From positions 806,001 to 870,000 of the forward strand of contig CAVXGZ010000002.1 of assembly GCA_963761325.1 (NCBI GenBank): a stretch of DNA of 64,000 nt. The letters run 5' to 3'. Source of the stretch: Streptantibioticus_C sp963761325. GTDB lineage: Bacteria > Actinomycetota > Actinomycetes > Streptomycetales > Streptomycetaceae. Positions 18,177-26,627 of the stretch are shown piece after piece (position 1 is the first letter of the stretch; each line of letters opens with the position of its first letter). The position numbers were made by a program, and so were the translations under genes. Under the pieces are notes generated by a model. That model worked only from the letters and a program-made list of their open reading frames with translations, was not told where the DNA came from and searched no databases.

Positions 18177-18827
18177 TCACGCCGGGTCGTCGGACGCGGC
18201 GGCCAGCCGGCGCAGCTGCTGCGCCCGGGCCCCGGCGTCGCGCGGCGCGGCCCGCTCGGCCAGCAGTCCGGTGACGCGCTGCTGGATGGAGACCGCCTTG
18301 TTGCCGCCGTACTTGAACTTGGCGCGCACCTCGGTCACCTCCAGCAGCAGGCCGCGGATGCCCGGCAGCATCCGGCCGAACGGCTCCTGGCCCGGGGCGA
18401 CCTCGGCGTAGTCCCCGGCCGGCTGCATGTGGGCCAACTGCCGGTGCAGCAGCTGCGACTTGGCGGCCGGGTCGTCCACCACGGCCGCGGTGCAGCGCAG
18501 TTGGACGGCGGCGTAGTAGCTGGTGGGCGTCCCGTGCTCGGGCGGCACGTCCTGCGGGGCGTGCCAGGGCCCGGGGACGAACGCGTAGTCGTCCACCACG
18601 CTGAGGGTGACCAGCGGGTTCGCCTCCAGCGCGGCCCACAGCGGATTGGGCCGGGCGAGGTGGGCGGCGACCTGGCCGCGCTCGTGGTCGTAGGTGAAGT
18701 GCAGCGGCTGGACGTACGGCGGCTCGCCGGGCAGCCCGTTGACGGCGAGCTGGCCGAAGTCGTGGCAGGCCAGCCAGTCCCGCCACTCGCCCTCGTCCAG
18801 GGCGGCGTCCCAGGGGTGGATGAGCAT
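18177..18827 (-). CDS. FMN-binding negative regulator, PaiB family
   Basis: A 216-residue split-barrel protein of the PaiB/YwlE-like FMN-binding group: MLIHPWDAALDEGEW at the start, QPLHFTYDHERGQVAAHLAR, VVDDYAFVPG, and a C-terminal KFKYGGNKAVSIQQRV. In Bacillus PaiB belongs to a locus affecting proteases and sporulation, though direct regulation by the streptomycete homologues is unproven. The ATG has GGGAG upstream and begins 14 bases after the stop of the preceding flavoprotein gene, so the two form an operon divergent from the MocR gene. Confidence 0.83.
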   Translation of the reverse strand: MLIHPWDAALDEGEWRDWLACHDFGQLAVNGLPGEPPYVQPLHFTYDHERGQVAAHLARPNPLWAALEANPLVTLSVVDDYAFVPGPWHAPQDVPPEHGTPTSYYAAVQLRCTAAVVDDPAAKSQLLHRQLAHMQPAGDYAEVAPGQEPFGRMLPGIRGLLLEVTEVRAKFKYGGNKAVSIQQRVTGLLAERAAPRDAGARAQQLRRLAAASDDPA

Positions 18828-18841
18828 GCGGTTCGCTCCCT

Positions 18842-19516
18842 TCAGCGGGCGGTCAGGTAGGACGGGACGGTGATGGCCGGGTCCAGGTCGTCGGCCGGGA
18901 CCGGGGTGCCGCGGCCGTGGGTGACGGGCAGCACGCCGCTCCAGAACGGCAGCGCGAGGTCCTCCTCGTCGTCCGACGGGCCGCCGGAGCGCACCTTGGC
19001 GGAGACCTCCGCCAGATCGAGCCGGATCACCGCGGTGGCCGCCAGCTCCCGGGCGTTGGCGCGGCGCGAGTCGTCGGCCCGGCCGGGCACCACGTGGTCC
19101 ACCAGCGCGTCGAGCGCCGCGGCCCGCTCGGCCGGGTCGGTCACCTCGTGGGCCGTGCCGTGCACCACCACCGAACGGTAGTTGATGGAGTGGTGGAAGG
19201 CCGAGCGGGCCAGCACGATGCCGTCCACCAGCGTCACGGTGAGGCAGACCGGCAGGCCGGCGTCCCGGCCGGCGCCGCGCAGCGGACGCGATCCGGTGGA
19301 CCCGTGCGCGTAGAGCCGGTCGCCGACCCGGGCGTAGAGCGTCGGCAGCACGACCGGGGCGCCGTCGCGGACGAAGCCCAGGTGGCAGACGTAGCCCTCG
19401 TCGAGGATCGCGTGGACCATCTCGCGCTCGGCGGACGCGCGCTCCTTCAGGCGGGTCGGGACGGTGCGCTCGCTGGTGCGGTAGGCGCCGGCGGGCGGCG
19501 GAGTGGCCTGGGACAT
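18842..19516 (-). CDS. Pyridoxamine 5'-phosphate oxidase family protein (NimA-like)
   Basis: A 224-residue FMN-binding split-barrel protein. Characteristic stretches are LDEGYVCHLGFVRDGAPVVL near residue 38, then LYAHGSTGSRPLRG and HHSINYRSVVVHGTA. Such proteins are annotated as flavin nucleotide-binding or 5-nitroimidazole-resistance-like, and their natural substrates are mostly unknown. The ATG is preceded by GGGAG. It is the first gene of a two-gene operon and starts only 52 bases from the divergent MocR gene, which is the probable regulator of both. Confidence 0.83.
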   Translation of the reverse strand: MSQATPPPAGAYRTSERTVPTRLKERASAEREMVHAILDEGYVCHLGFVRDGAPVVLPTLYARVGDRLYAHGSTGSRPLRGAGRDAGLPVCLTVTLVDGIVLARSAFHHSINYRSVVVHGTAHEVTDPAERAAALDALVDHVVPGRADDSRRANARELAATAVIRLDLAEVSAKVRSGGPSDDEEDLALPFWSGVLPVTHGRGTPVPADDLDPAITVPSYLTAR

Positions 19517-19555
19517 GCGGGGCTCCCGGGAGTAGCGTCAGTCTTTGAACTAGTG

Positions 19556-19561
19556 CATAAT
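19556..19561 (+). promoter_or_regulatory. -10 element for a leaderless MocR transcript
   Basis: CATAAT ends seven bases before GTG 19569. It argues that the true start is 19569, and not the ATG at 19560 that overlaps the box itself. Confidence 0.6.
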
Positions 19562-19568
19562 GTTCTTT

Positions 19569-20900
19569 GTGCTAGGAGAGTATAGGATCGTCGGCCGGGG
19601 CGCTACGGAGATCGCGGCCGACGTCGAACGGGCCATCGGCGAGGGCGCGTTGACGCCCGGCCAGCCGCTGCCGCCGCTGCGGGAGCTCGCCGGCGACCTG
19701 GGCGTCAACCCCAACACGGTCGCCGCCGCCTACCGCCTGCTGCGCGACCGGGGCGTCATCGAGACCGCGGGCCGGCGCGGCAGCCGCATCCGGGCCCGGC
19801 CGGCCACCACCTCCCGCGACGAGATCCGCGTCGAGGTGCCGCCCGGCGTGCGCGACCTGGCCACCGGCAACCCCGACCCCGCGCTGCTGCCCGCGCTCGA
19901 CGAGGCGTTCGCCGCCGCGCTCGCCCGGCACCGGGCCGATCCGATGCTCTACGGCCGCCCCGCGGTGGACGAGGAGTTGAGCCGGCTGGCCCGCGACGCC
20001 TTCGACGCGGACGGCGTGCCGGACGGCCCGGTCACCGTCACCTCGGGCTCGCTGGACGCCATCGAGCGCGCGCTGACCGCGCACCTGCGGCCGGGCGACG
20101 CGGTGGCCGTCGAGGATCCCGGCTGGGGGAGCGTGTTCGACATGCTGCCCGCCCTCGGCCTGCGCCCGTCGCCGGTCCGGGTGGACGACGACGGGCCGCT
20201 TCCCGGGGACGTGCGGGGCGCGCTGGAGCGCGGGGCCCGGGCGCTGGTGGTCACCGACCGGGGGCAGAACCCGACCGGGGCGGTGATCTCCGCGGCCCGC
20301 GCGGCCGACCTGCGCGCCGTGCTGGCCGACCACCCCGGCACGCTGGTCATCGACGACGACCACGTCAACGGCCTGGTCGAACTGCCGCTGTGCGCCCTGG
20401 CCGGCTCCACCGCGCACTGGATGCTGGTGCGGTCCGCGGCCAAGGCGTACGGGCCCGACCTGCGGCTCGCGGTGCTCACCGGCGACCCGCTCACCGTGGA
20501 CCGGATCGCCGGGCGGCACCGCCTCGGCCCCGGCTGGGTCAGCCACCTGCTGCAGGACGCGGTGGTCCACCTGTGGCGCACCGGCGCGGTGGACGTCGCC
20601 GCGGTCTCGGCCGCGTACGGCCGCCGGCGCGACGCCCTGCTGCGGGAACTGGCCGACCGGTCGGTGGCCGGCTTCGGGCGCAGCGGGATGAACGTGTGGA
20701 TCCCGGTGCCCGACGAGACCGCCGCGGTGACCCGGCTGCTCGGCGCCGGCTGGGCGGTGGCCCCCGGCGCGCGCTTCCGCCTGGCCTCCGGGCCCGGGAT
20801 CCGCGTCACCCTCTCCCCGCTCGGGCCGGCCGACATCGCGCCGCTGGCGGACGCCGTCGCGGCGGCGGTGCGTCCCGGAGCGGGCGGCCGGTTCGGCTGA
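19569..20900 (+). CDS. MocR/GntR-family transcriptional regulator with aminotransferase-like domain
   Basis: A 443-residue fusion of an N-terminal GntR winged HTH (PLPPLRELAGDLGVNPNTVAAAYRLLR-type segment, about residues 30-70) and a fold-type I aminotransferase domain with the PLP-lysine motif RSAAKAYGPDLRLAV. MocR proteins sense PLP or its precursors and often control divergent vitamin B6 or FMN split-barrel genes, which fits the neighbours at 18842-19516. The GTG at 19569 is chosen over the ATG at 19560 because MLGEYRIVGR is the usual N-terminus and a -10 box overlaps the ATG. Confidence 0.87.
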   Translation: MLGEYRIVGRGATEIAADVERAIGEGALTPGQPLPPLRELAGDLGVNPNTVAAAYRLLRDRGVIETAGRRGSRIRARPATTSRDEIRVEVPPGVRDLATGNPDPALLPALDEAFAAALARHRADPMLYGRPAVDEELSRLARDAFDADGVPDGPVTVTSGSLDAIERALTAHLRPGDAVAVEDPGWGSVFDMLPALGLRPSPVRVDDDGPLPGDVRGALERGARALVVTDRGQNPTGAVISAARAADLRAVLADHPGTLVIDDDHVNGLVELPLCALAGSTAHWMLVRSAAKAYGPDLRLAVLTGDPLTVDRIAGRHRLGPGWVSHLLQDAVVHLWRTGAVDVAAVSAAYGRRRDALLRELADRSVAGFGRSGMNVWIPVPDETAAVTRLLGAGWAVAPGARFRLASGPGIRVTLSPLGPADIAPLADAVAAAVRPGAGGRFG

Positions 20901-20909
20901 CCGCGCCCG

Positions 20910-21894
20910 TCACGCCTTGCCGGCGGCCGGGGTGCGCGGGCCCGGCCGGTGCTGGGCCAGCGCGGCGCCGACCAGGACGACGACCGCGCCGGCCGGCTCG
21001 TTCCAGCTCAGCCGCTCGTGCAGCAGGAAGACGCCGGCGCCGGTGGCGATGACCGGGATCAGGTAGGTGACCATGGTCGCCACCGTGGGACCGGCCTCCT
21101 TCACCAGGTCGTACTGGAGCAGGTAGGCCACCCCGGTGCCCAACACGCCCAGCCCCAGCACCGACAGCACCGAACGCACCGGGAAGGCGGCCGGCACCGA
21201 GGTGAACAGCGGTACGACGACGGCCAGTTGCACCGTGCCGATCATCAACTGCGCGGTGGACAGCGACAGGCTGGAAGCCGGCACGCCGCTGAGGGTGCGG
21301 CGCACGTGGATCCAGCCGACCGCGTAGCTCAGCGACGCCGACCAGCGCCAGGGCGGTGCCGCGCGGGTCCTCGCCGGAGAAGCCCTGCCAGACGCCCAGC
21401 ACGGTCAGCACCCCGGCGAAGCCGATGCCCACCCCGGCGAACCGGCGCCGGGTCGGCCGGTCGTCGGAGAGCGCCACCACCGACAGCAGCATGCTGAACA
21501 GCGGCGTGGTCGCGTTGCAGATGCCGGCCAGCGTGGAGGGGATGGTCAACTCCGCGTAGGCGAACAGCGAGAACGGCAGCGCGTTCAGCAGCAGCGCGGC
21601 CACCGCGAGGTGTCCGAGGGTGCGCGGCCCGCGCGGCAGCCGCTCGTGCCGGGCCGCCAGCACCACCAGCAGCACCGCCGTGCCGCAGACCATCCGGCCG
21701 AGTGAGACCTGCAGCGGCGCGAACGCCTCGGTGCCCACCTTGATGAACAGGAAGCTGAAACCCCAGATCAGCGCCAGCACCCCGAACCGGAGCCGCCAGT
21801 CGTGGATCCACCGCGTCCGGGCCGGGGAGCCGGTGACGACGGGTGCGGGGTGCGGTGACTGGACGGGTGCCGGTATCTCGGCGGGGGCGCTCAT
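20910..21894 (-). CDS. EamA/DMT-family transporter; frameshifted near 21330 in this sequence
   Basis: Two out-of-frame parts together form one DMT transporter. The N-terminal part (from ATG 21894) contains WGFSFLFIKVGTEAFAPLQV and continues to GTALALVGV; the C-terminal part resumes at SYAVGWIHVRRTLSG and ends in EPAGAVVVLVGAALAQ. One extra base near 21330 separates them. The corrected protein has about 327 residues and some ten membrane segments, normal for the family. It is divergent from the LysR gene, a classic regulator-exporter pairing. The substrate is unknown. Confidence 0.82.
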
Positions 21895-21924
21895 GGTGTC
21901 AGAGTGCCCGGACCGATCTCGTAG

Positions 21925-21960
21925 CACAAGATAATTCTTATAAGCACAACCACGTAGGAT
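21925..21960 (+). promoter_or_regulatory. Intergenic regulatory region of the LysR/EamA pair
   Basis: It contains the palindrome CTTATAAG (21937-21944), two copies of TTGTGCT on the minus strand that flank it, and TAGGAT (21955-21960), which ends seven bases before the LysR ATG and implies a leaderless transcript. A LysR binding site here would control both genes. Confidence 0.5.
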
Positions 21961-21967
21961 CGCTAAC

Positions 21968-22984
21968 ATGTTGAACCTCGACCGCCTCCGGGTCCTGCAC
22001 GCCATCGGCGCCCACGGTTCGGTGAGCGCCGCCGCCGAGGTCCTGCACGTCACCACCTCGGCGGTCTCCCAGCAGATGGCCAAGCTGGAACGCGAGACCG
22101 GCACCCAACTGCTCGCCAAGAACGGCCGGGGCGTGCGGCTGACCGACGCCGGGCTGCTGCTGTCCGCCCACGCGGAACGCATCCTGGCCATGGTCGAGGT
22201 GGCCCACTCCGACCTGGAGGCGCACCGCGGCGCCGCGGTCGGCAAGCTCATGGTGGGCGCCTTCCCGACCGCGGCCCGCGGCCTGTTCCCCGCGGTGCTC
22301 GGCACGCTGCGCCGCGAGCACCCGCAACTGCGGCCGTACGTCACGGAGATGGAGCCCGACCGGTCGGTGCCGCTGCTGATGCGCGGCGACCTGGACCTGG
22401 CGTGCGTCCTCGACTGGTACAACAAGCCGCTCCCGCTGCCCGCCGGGCTGGCCCGGGAGCCGCTCCTGGACGACGTGACCGACGTGATGGTGCCGGCCGG
22501 TCACCCGCTGGCCGGGCGCGAATCCGTCCAGCTGGAGGACTTCGCCGCCGACGACTGGATCGTCTGGCCGAGCGGGCAGTTCTGCCACGAGTGGCTGCTG
22601 TTCACGCTGCGCGGCAAGGGCATCGAACCGCGGGTCGCGCACGCCGCGCAGGAGCACCAGACGCAGATGGCGCTGGTCGCCGCCGGACTGGGGGTGGCGA
22701 TCAGCCCGCGGCTGGGCCGCGGCCCGGTGCCGGACGGCGTCCGGGTGGTGCCGGTGCGCCAGACCATGCGCCGCCACGTCTACGCGGTGTGGCGCGCGGA
22801 CACCGACCGCCGGCCCTCGGTGCGCGCCCTGGTCGAGGCGCTGCGCCGCGCGGGCCGTGCGGCGGGCGACGCCGCCCGGGACGCCCCGACGCCCCGGGGC
22901 GACGCCGCCCCTTCCTCCCCGGATCCCCCGCCGCACCCCCCGGTCCCGGTCAGTCCAGCGTCACCTCGCCGTTCGCCACGGTGA
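21968..22984 (+). CDS. LysR-family transcriptional regulator
   Basis: A 338-residue protein: N-terminal LysR HTH (LDRLRVLHAIGAHGSVSAAA, then TTSAVSQQMAKLE) and a periplasmic-binding-like effector domain with GKLMVGAFPTAARGL near residue 95. The last 40 or so residues are a Pro/Ala/Arg-rich tail not typical of the family. Its coding end overlaps the 3' end of the convergent Rieske gene by 35 bases. Divergent from an EamA exporter, which it probably activates in response to a small metabolite. Confidence 0.88.
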   Translation: MLNLDRLRVLHAIGAHGSVSAAAEVLHVTTSAVSQQMAKLERETGTQLLAKNGRGVRLTDAGLLLSAHAERILAMVEVAHSDLEAHRGAAVGKLMVGAFPTAARGLFPAVLGTLRREHPQLRPYVTEMEPDRSVPLLMRGDLDLACVLDWYNKPLPLPAGLAREPLLDDVTDVMVPAGHPLAGRESVQLEDFAADDWIVWPSGQFCHEWLLFTLRGKGIEPRVAHAAQEHQTQMALVAAGLGVAISPRLGRGPVPDGVRVVPVRQTMRRHVYAVWRADTDRRPSVRALVEALRRAGRAAGDAARDAPTPRGDAAPSSPDPPPHPPVPVSPASPRRSPR

Positions 22985-23426
22985 TCTTCTCCGGTGCGAG
23001 CGGACGCGGCGCGGGACCGTTCGCCACGCTGCCGTCGGCGATGTGGTACTTGCTGCCGTGGCAGGGGCAGTCGATGGTGCCGTCCTTGATCTGGGAGACC
23101 GTGCAGCCCTGGTGGGTGCAGATCGCCGAGAAGCACTTGAACTGCCCGGACGTCGGCTGGGTCACCACGACCTTCTGGTCGGCGAAGATCTTGCCGCCGC
23201 CCTCCGGGATGTCCGAGGTCTTCGCCAGCATCGTCCCCTTGCCGCCCGACGCGCCCGAACCACTTCCGGAGCCGCTGGAGCCGTGCGAGCCGGAACTCCC
23301 GGTGGAGGCCGAGCCGCTGTCGGAACCACCGCACGCGGCCAGCGCGGCCGCCAGGCCGGAGGCCCCGGCCATCGCCACCACCGTGCGGCGCGTCGTGCTC
23401 ACCGGAGTGCTGGGGGTCAGATCCAT
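22950..23426 (-). CDS. Rieske (2Fe-2S) iron-sulfur lipoprotein
   Basis: A 158-residue protein. The N-terminus has twin arginines (TTRRTVVAM) and a lipobox ending AAC near residue 32, pointing to TAT export and lipid anchoring. A Ser/Gly linker (about residues 33-60) leads to a Rieske domain with both cluster motifs, CTHQGC and CPCHGSKYHIADG, that bind the 2Fe-2S cluster by two Cys and two His. It is a small electron carrier of unknown partner. The ATG at 23426 has AAGGA upstream. It overlaps the LysR gene tail to tail. Confidence 0.9.
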   Translation of the reverse strand: MDLTPSTPVSTTRRTVVAMAGASGLAAALAACGGSDSGSASTGSSGSHGSSGSGSGSGASGGKGTMLAKTSDIPEGGGKIFADQKVVVTQPTSGQFKCFSAICTHQGCTVSQIKDGTIDCPCHGSKYHIADGSVANGPAPRPLAPEKITVANGEVTLD

Positions 23427-23629
23427 GTCCGAGTCCTTCTCGTTCGATCCTGTGCGGACTACTGCCGGACCGGCCGCCGCGCGTCCCGCTCGACGCCCGT
23501 CGGCCGGCGTGTTCACCGCCTCATACGGAACGTGCGCCGCCGCCGTTCACCGCCGTCCCGCATTTCCGCCGGTCGGCCGCCGGGTCCGCCCCGCCGGGAT
23601 CGGCGTGCCCGGGCCGGCCGCGCCCCCAG

Positions 23630-23635
23630 TAGCCT
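23630..23635 (+). promoter_or_regulatory. -10 element for a leaderless HipA-like transcript
   Basis: TAGCCT ends six bases before the ATG at 23642. Confidence 0.5.
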
Positions 23636-23641
23636 GGCCGG

Positions 23642-24466
23642 ATGCTTCCTGAAGTGACCGCGATCCGCTACATCACGCCGTTGCGTGAGGGCGGATCGGT
23701 GCCCGGGCTCGTCGAGGCCGACGACCTGGGCACCTACGTGGCCAAGTTCGTCGGCGCGGCGCAGGGCCGCAAGGCGCTCGTCGCCGAGGTGCTCTCCGGT
23801 GAACTCGCCCGCGCCCTCGGCCTGCCGATGCCCGACCTGGTGCGACTGGTCTTCGATCCGGTGATCGCGCTCGGCGAGCCGGACGAGGAGGTCCAGGACA
23901 TCCTCAAGGCCAGCGGCGGCCTCAACCTCGGCATGGACTTCCTGCCCGGCTCGGTCGGCTTCGACCCGCTGGCCTTCGAGGTGGACCCCGCGCTGGCCGG
24001 CCGGATCCTGTGGTTCGACGCGCTGATCAACAACGTGGACCGCTCCTGGCGCAACCCCAACATGCTGATGTGGCACGGCGGTCTGCGGCTGATCGACCAC
24101 GGCGCCGCGATGATCTGGCACCACAACTGGCCGGGCGCCGCCGCCTCCGCCGCCAGGCCGTACGACGCCACCGACCACGCGCTGGCCCGGTTCGCCACCG
24201 AACGGGACGTGGCGCGGGCCGCCGGGGAACTCGCCGGCCGGGTGACGCCCGGCCTGCTCGCCGAGGTGGCCGCCGCGGTCCCGGACGAGTGGCTGGTGGA
24301 CGAGCCCGGCTTCGACACGCCCGACGACGTGCGGCGGGCCTACGTCGAGGTGCTGGCCGGCCGGGCCGCCGGCGTCACCGGGCGGATCAACCTGACCGGA
24401 CCGCCGCGGAAGGCCGACCCGCCCCCGGAGTGGCTGCGCCCCTGGGTGGAGGGGAAGGCGAAGTGA
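23642..24466 (+). CDS. HipA-family kinase-like protein
   Basis: A 274-residue protein with a HipA-type kinase core: TYVAKFVGAAQGRKALVAEVL at the N-lobe (the lysine probably binds ATP), then LWFDALINNVDRSWRNPNML with an HxD-like NNVDR catalytic loop and LRLIDHGAAM as the metal-binding aspartate. Unlike classical HipA it is short and is not beside HipB; in actinobacteria it is regularly paired with a DUF3037 gene, as here. Toxin activity has not been shown for this subgroup. The next gene overlaps its stop by four bases. Confidence 0.82.
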   Translation: MLPEVTAIRYITPLREGGSVPGLVEADDLGTYVAKFVGAAQGRKALVAEVLSGELARALGLPMPDLVRLVFDPVIALGEPDEEVQDILKASGGLNLGMDFLPGSVGFDPLAFEVDPALAGRILWFDALINNVDRSWRNPNMLMWHGGLRLIDHGAAMIWHHNWPGAAASAARPYDATDHALARFATERDVARAAGELAGRVTPGLLAEVAAAVPDEWLVDEPGFDTPDDVRRAYVEVLAGRAAGVTGRINLTGPPRKADPPPEWLRPWVEGKAK

Positions 24467-24846
24467 CCGAGCGCCACGTCTTCGAGTACGCGGTCGTCCG
24501 GGTGGTGCCCCGGGTGGAGCGCGGCGAACTGATCAACGCCGGCGTCCTGGTCTACTGCCGGGCCAGGTCCTTCGTGGCGGCCCGCATCCACCTCGACGCG
24601 GACCGGCTGCGCTGCCTCGACCCGGCGGCCGACGTGGACGCGGTGCGGGCCGCGCTGCGGGCGGTGGAAGGGGTCTGCGCGGGCGGCGAGCGCGCCGGGC
24701 AGGCGGCCGGCGACGATCCGGGGCGCCGGTTCCGCTGGCTGACCGCGCCGCGCAGCACCGTGGTCCAACCCGGCCCCATCCACACCGGGTTGACCGCCGA
24801 TCCGGCCGCCGACGCCGACCGGCTGCTGGAGCTGCTCGTCCGCTGA
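24463..24846 (+). CDS. DUF3037 domain protein
   Basis: A 127-residue protein: FEYAVVRVVPRVERGELINAGVL opens the DUF3037 domain, and FRWLTAPRSTVVQPGPIH is its conserved core. Function unknown. The GTG overlaps the HipA-like stop in GTGA, so translation is coupled, and GGAGGGGAAGG lies just upstream inside the previous gene. The fixed pairing suggests that it is a partner or substrate of the kinase-like protein. Confidence 0.85.
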   Translation: MTERHVFEYAVVRVVPRVERGELINAGVLVYCRARSFVAARIHLDADRLRCLDPAADVDAVRAALRAVEGVCAGGERAGQAAGDDPGRRFRWLTAPRSTVVQPGPIHTGLTADPAADADRLLELLVR

Positions 24847-24890
24847 GCGGCGCGGCGGGCATGCCGTGAGCCACATCGGGCCCGTTGGCG

Positions 24891-24919
24891 TTGACACTCG
24901 GTCACGGCCCCCCTACGGT
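24891..24919 (+). promoter_or_regulatory. Strong vegetative promoter for the SDR operon
   Basis: TTGACA (24891-24896) and TACGGT (24914-24919) with 17-base spacing. The predicted start is near 24926. Confidence 0.75.
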
Positions 24920-24936
24920 TTCGCATGCTGGCGTAC

Positions 24937-24950
24937 TAAGCGGTCGCTCA
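24937..24950 (+). promoter_or_regulatory. Imperfect palindrome at the SDR promoter (TetR-like operator)
   Basis: TAAGCGGTCGCTCA is an inverted repeat with one mismatch, placed 10-25 bases after the predicted transcription start, where a TetR-family repressor would block elongation. No TetR gene is in the window. Confidence 0.5.
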
Positions 24951-24983
24951 CACGAGTGGCCGCGTCCGAGGCGAGGAGAGCAG

Positions 24984-25760
24984 ATGGCCACCACCGAGCA
25001 GCCCGGTTCACAGCAGCGTGTCGCGATCGTCACCGGAGCGGCCCGCGGTATCGGCGCCGCCACCGCGGTGCGGCTGGCGGCCGAGGGCCGCGCGGTCGCG
25101 GTGCTCGACCTCGACGAGGCGGCCTGCAAGGACACCGTCGAGAAGATCACCGCGGCCGGCGGCCGGGCGCTCGCGGTCGGCGCGGACGTCTCCGACGAGG
25201 CCCAGGTCGAGGCGGCGGTCGCCAAGGTCGCCGCCGAACTCGGCGCGCCCACCATCCTGGTCAACAACGCCGGCGTGCTCCGCGACAACCTGCTGTTCAA
25301 GATGACCGCCTCCGACTGGGACACGGTCATGAACGTGCACCTGCGCGGCGCGTTCCTGATGACGCGCGCGGTCCAGAAGCACATGGTGGACGCCGGGTTC
25401 GGCCGGGTGGTCAACCTCTCGTCCAGCTCCGCGCTGGGCAACCGCGGCCAGGCCAACTACTCCACCGCCAAGGCCGGCATGCAGGGCCTGACCAAGACCC
25501 TGGCGATCGAACTCGGCAAGTTCGGCATCACCGCCAACGCGGTCGCGCCCGGCTTCATCGTCACCGACATGACCGCCGCCACCGCCGCCCGGGTCGGCAT
25601 GGGCTTCGAGGAGTTCCAGGCCGCCGCCGCCACCCAGATCCCGGTCCAGCGCGTCGGCCAGCCCGACGACATCGGCAACGCCATCGCCTTCTTCACCGGC
25701 GACCAGGCGGGGTTCGTCTCCGGCCAGGTGCTGTACGTGGCCGGCGGCCCGCTCGACTGA
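24984..25760 (+). CDS. SDR-family oxidoreductase (3-oxoacyl-ACP reductase type)
   Basis: A 258-residue NAD(P)-dependent short-chain dehydrogenase: TGAARGIG cofactor loop, NNAGV, catalytic Ser in NLSSSSALGNRGQ, and YSTAK. The closest named relatives are FabG-like reductases, but the operon and its substrate point to fatty-acid or polyhydroxyalkanoate metabolism without proof. ATG with AGGAGAG upstream. First gene of a two-gene operon under the promoter at 24891. Confidence 0.87.
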   Translation: MATTEQPGSQQRVAIVTGAARGIGAATAVRLAAEGRAVAVLDLDEAACKDTVEKITAAGGRALAVGADVSDEAQVEAAVAKVAAELGAPTILVNNAGVLRDNLLFKMTASDWDTVMNVHLRGAFLMTRAVQKHMVDAGFGRVVNLSSSSALGNRGQANYSTAKAGMQGLTKTLAIELGKFGITANAVAPGFIVTDMTAATAARVGMGFEEFQAAAATQIPVQRVGQPDDIGNAIAFFTGDQAGFVSGQVLYVAGGPLD

Positions 25761-25782
25761 CGTCATCGAAAGGTTCGACACC

Positions 25783-26535
25783 ATGACCACCCCCGACAGC
25801 GGTCGCGTCGCGATCGTCACCGGCGCCAGCCGCGGCATCGGCTACGGCATCGCCGAAGCCCTGATCGCCCGCGGCGACCGGGTCTGCGTCACCGGCCGCG
25901 ACGAGAACGCCCTCAAGGAGGCCGTGGACCGGCTCGGCGACCGGGCGATAGGCGTGGCCGGCAAGGCCCACGACGAGGCCCACCAGGAGCGGGCCGTGGC
26001 CCGCACCATGGAGGCGTTCGGCCGGGTCGACCACCTGGTCAACAACGCCGGCACCAACCCGGTCTTCGGCCCGATCGCCGACCTCGACCTGGCCGTGGCC
26101 CGCAAGGTGTTCGAGACCAACGTGGTCTCCGCGCTCGGCTTCGCCCAGCGCACCTGGCACGCCTGGCAGAAGGAGCACGGCGGCTCGATCGTCAACATCG
26201 CCTCGGTCGCCGGGATCGCGCCCTCGCCGTTCATCGGCGCCTACGGGGTCAGCAAGGCGGCCCTGGTCAACCTCACCGTGCAACTCGCCGCGGAGTTCGC
26301 CCCCGGCGTGCGGGTCAACTCCATCGCGCCGGCCGTCGTCAAGACGAAGTTCGCCGCCGCGCTGTACGAGGGCCGCGAGGAGGAGGCCGCCGCGGGCTAC
26401 CCGCTCGGCCGGCTCGGGGTGCCCGGGGACATCGCGGGCGCGGCGGCGTTCCTCACCTCCGACCAGGCCGGCTGGGTCACCGGCCAGAACCTGGTCATCG
26501 ACGGCGGGCTGTTCCTGCGGGTGGGAGTCGCCTGA
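25783..26535 (+). CDS. SDR-family oxidoreductase
   Basis: A 250-residue short-chain dehydrogenase: TGASRGIG, NNAGTNPVFGP, catalytic NIASVAG with YGVSK, and the C-terminal LVIDGGLF cofactor-side strand. It starts 22 bases after the preceding SDR and surely shares its transcript. The pairing of two SDRs suggests sequential or reversible oxidation of one substrate class. The specific substrate is unknown. Confidence 0.87.
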   Translation: MTTPDSGRVAIVTGASRGIGYGIAEALIARGDRVCVTGRDENALKEAVDRLGDRAIGVAGKAHDEAHQERAVARTMEAFGRVDHLVNNAGTNPVFGPIADLDLAVARKVFETNVVSALGFAQRTWHAWQKEHGGSIVNIASVAGIAPSPFIGAYGVSKAALVNLTVQLAAEFAPGVRVNSIAPAVVKTKFAAALYEGREEEAAAGYPLGRLGVPGDIAGAAAFLTSDQAGWVTGQNLVIDGGLFLRVGVA

Positions 26536-26627
26536 CGGCCGGCCGTCCGGGGCCGAGCGGGGCGGATGTCAGTGGCGGACGGTACGTTGCGTGTCGAGTA
26601 ACGGAACGCGTACCGGAGGTTGTTGAC

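Noticed and set aside
18177..20900. A vitamin B6 biosynthesis cluster
   Set aside because: The two split-barrel proteins are FMN-binding homologues and not clear PdxH or PdxS/T; the MocR link is regulatory and does not prove PLP synthesis.
26536..26560. Palindrome GACGGCCGGCCGTC after the second SDR gene as an operator
   Set aside because: It is a short GC-only palindrome of a kind expected often by chance at this base composition; it may only be a weak terminator stem.
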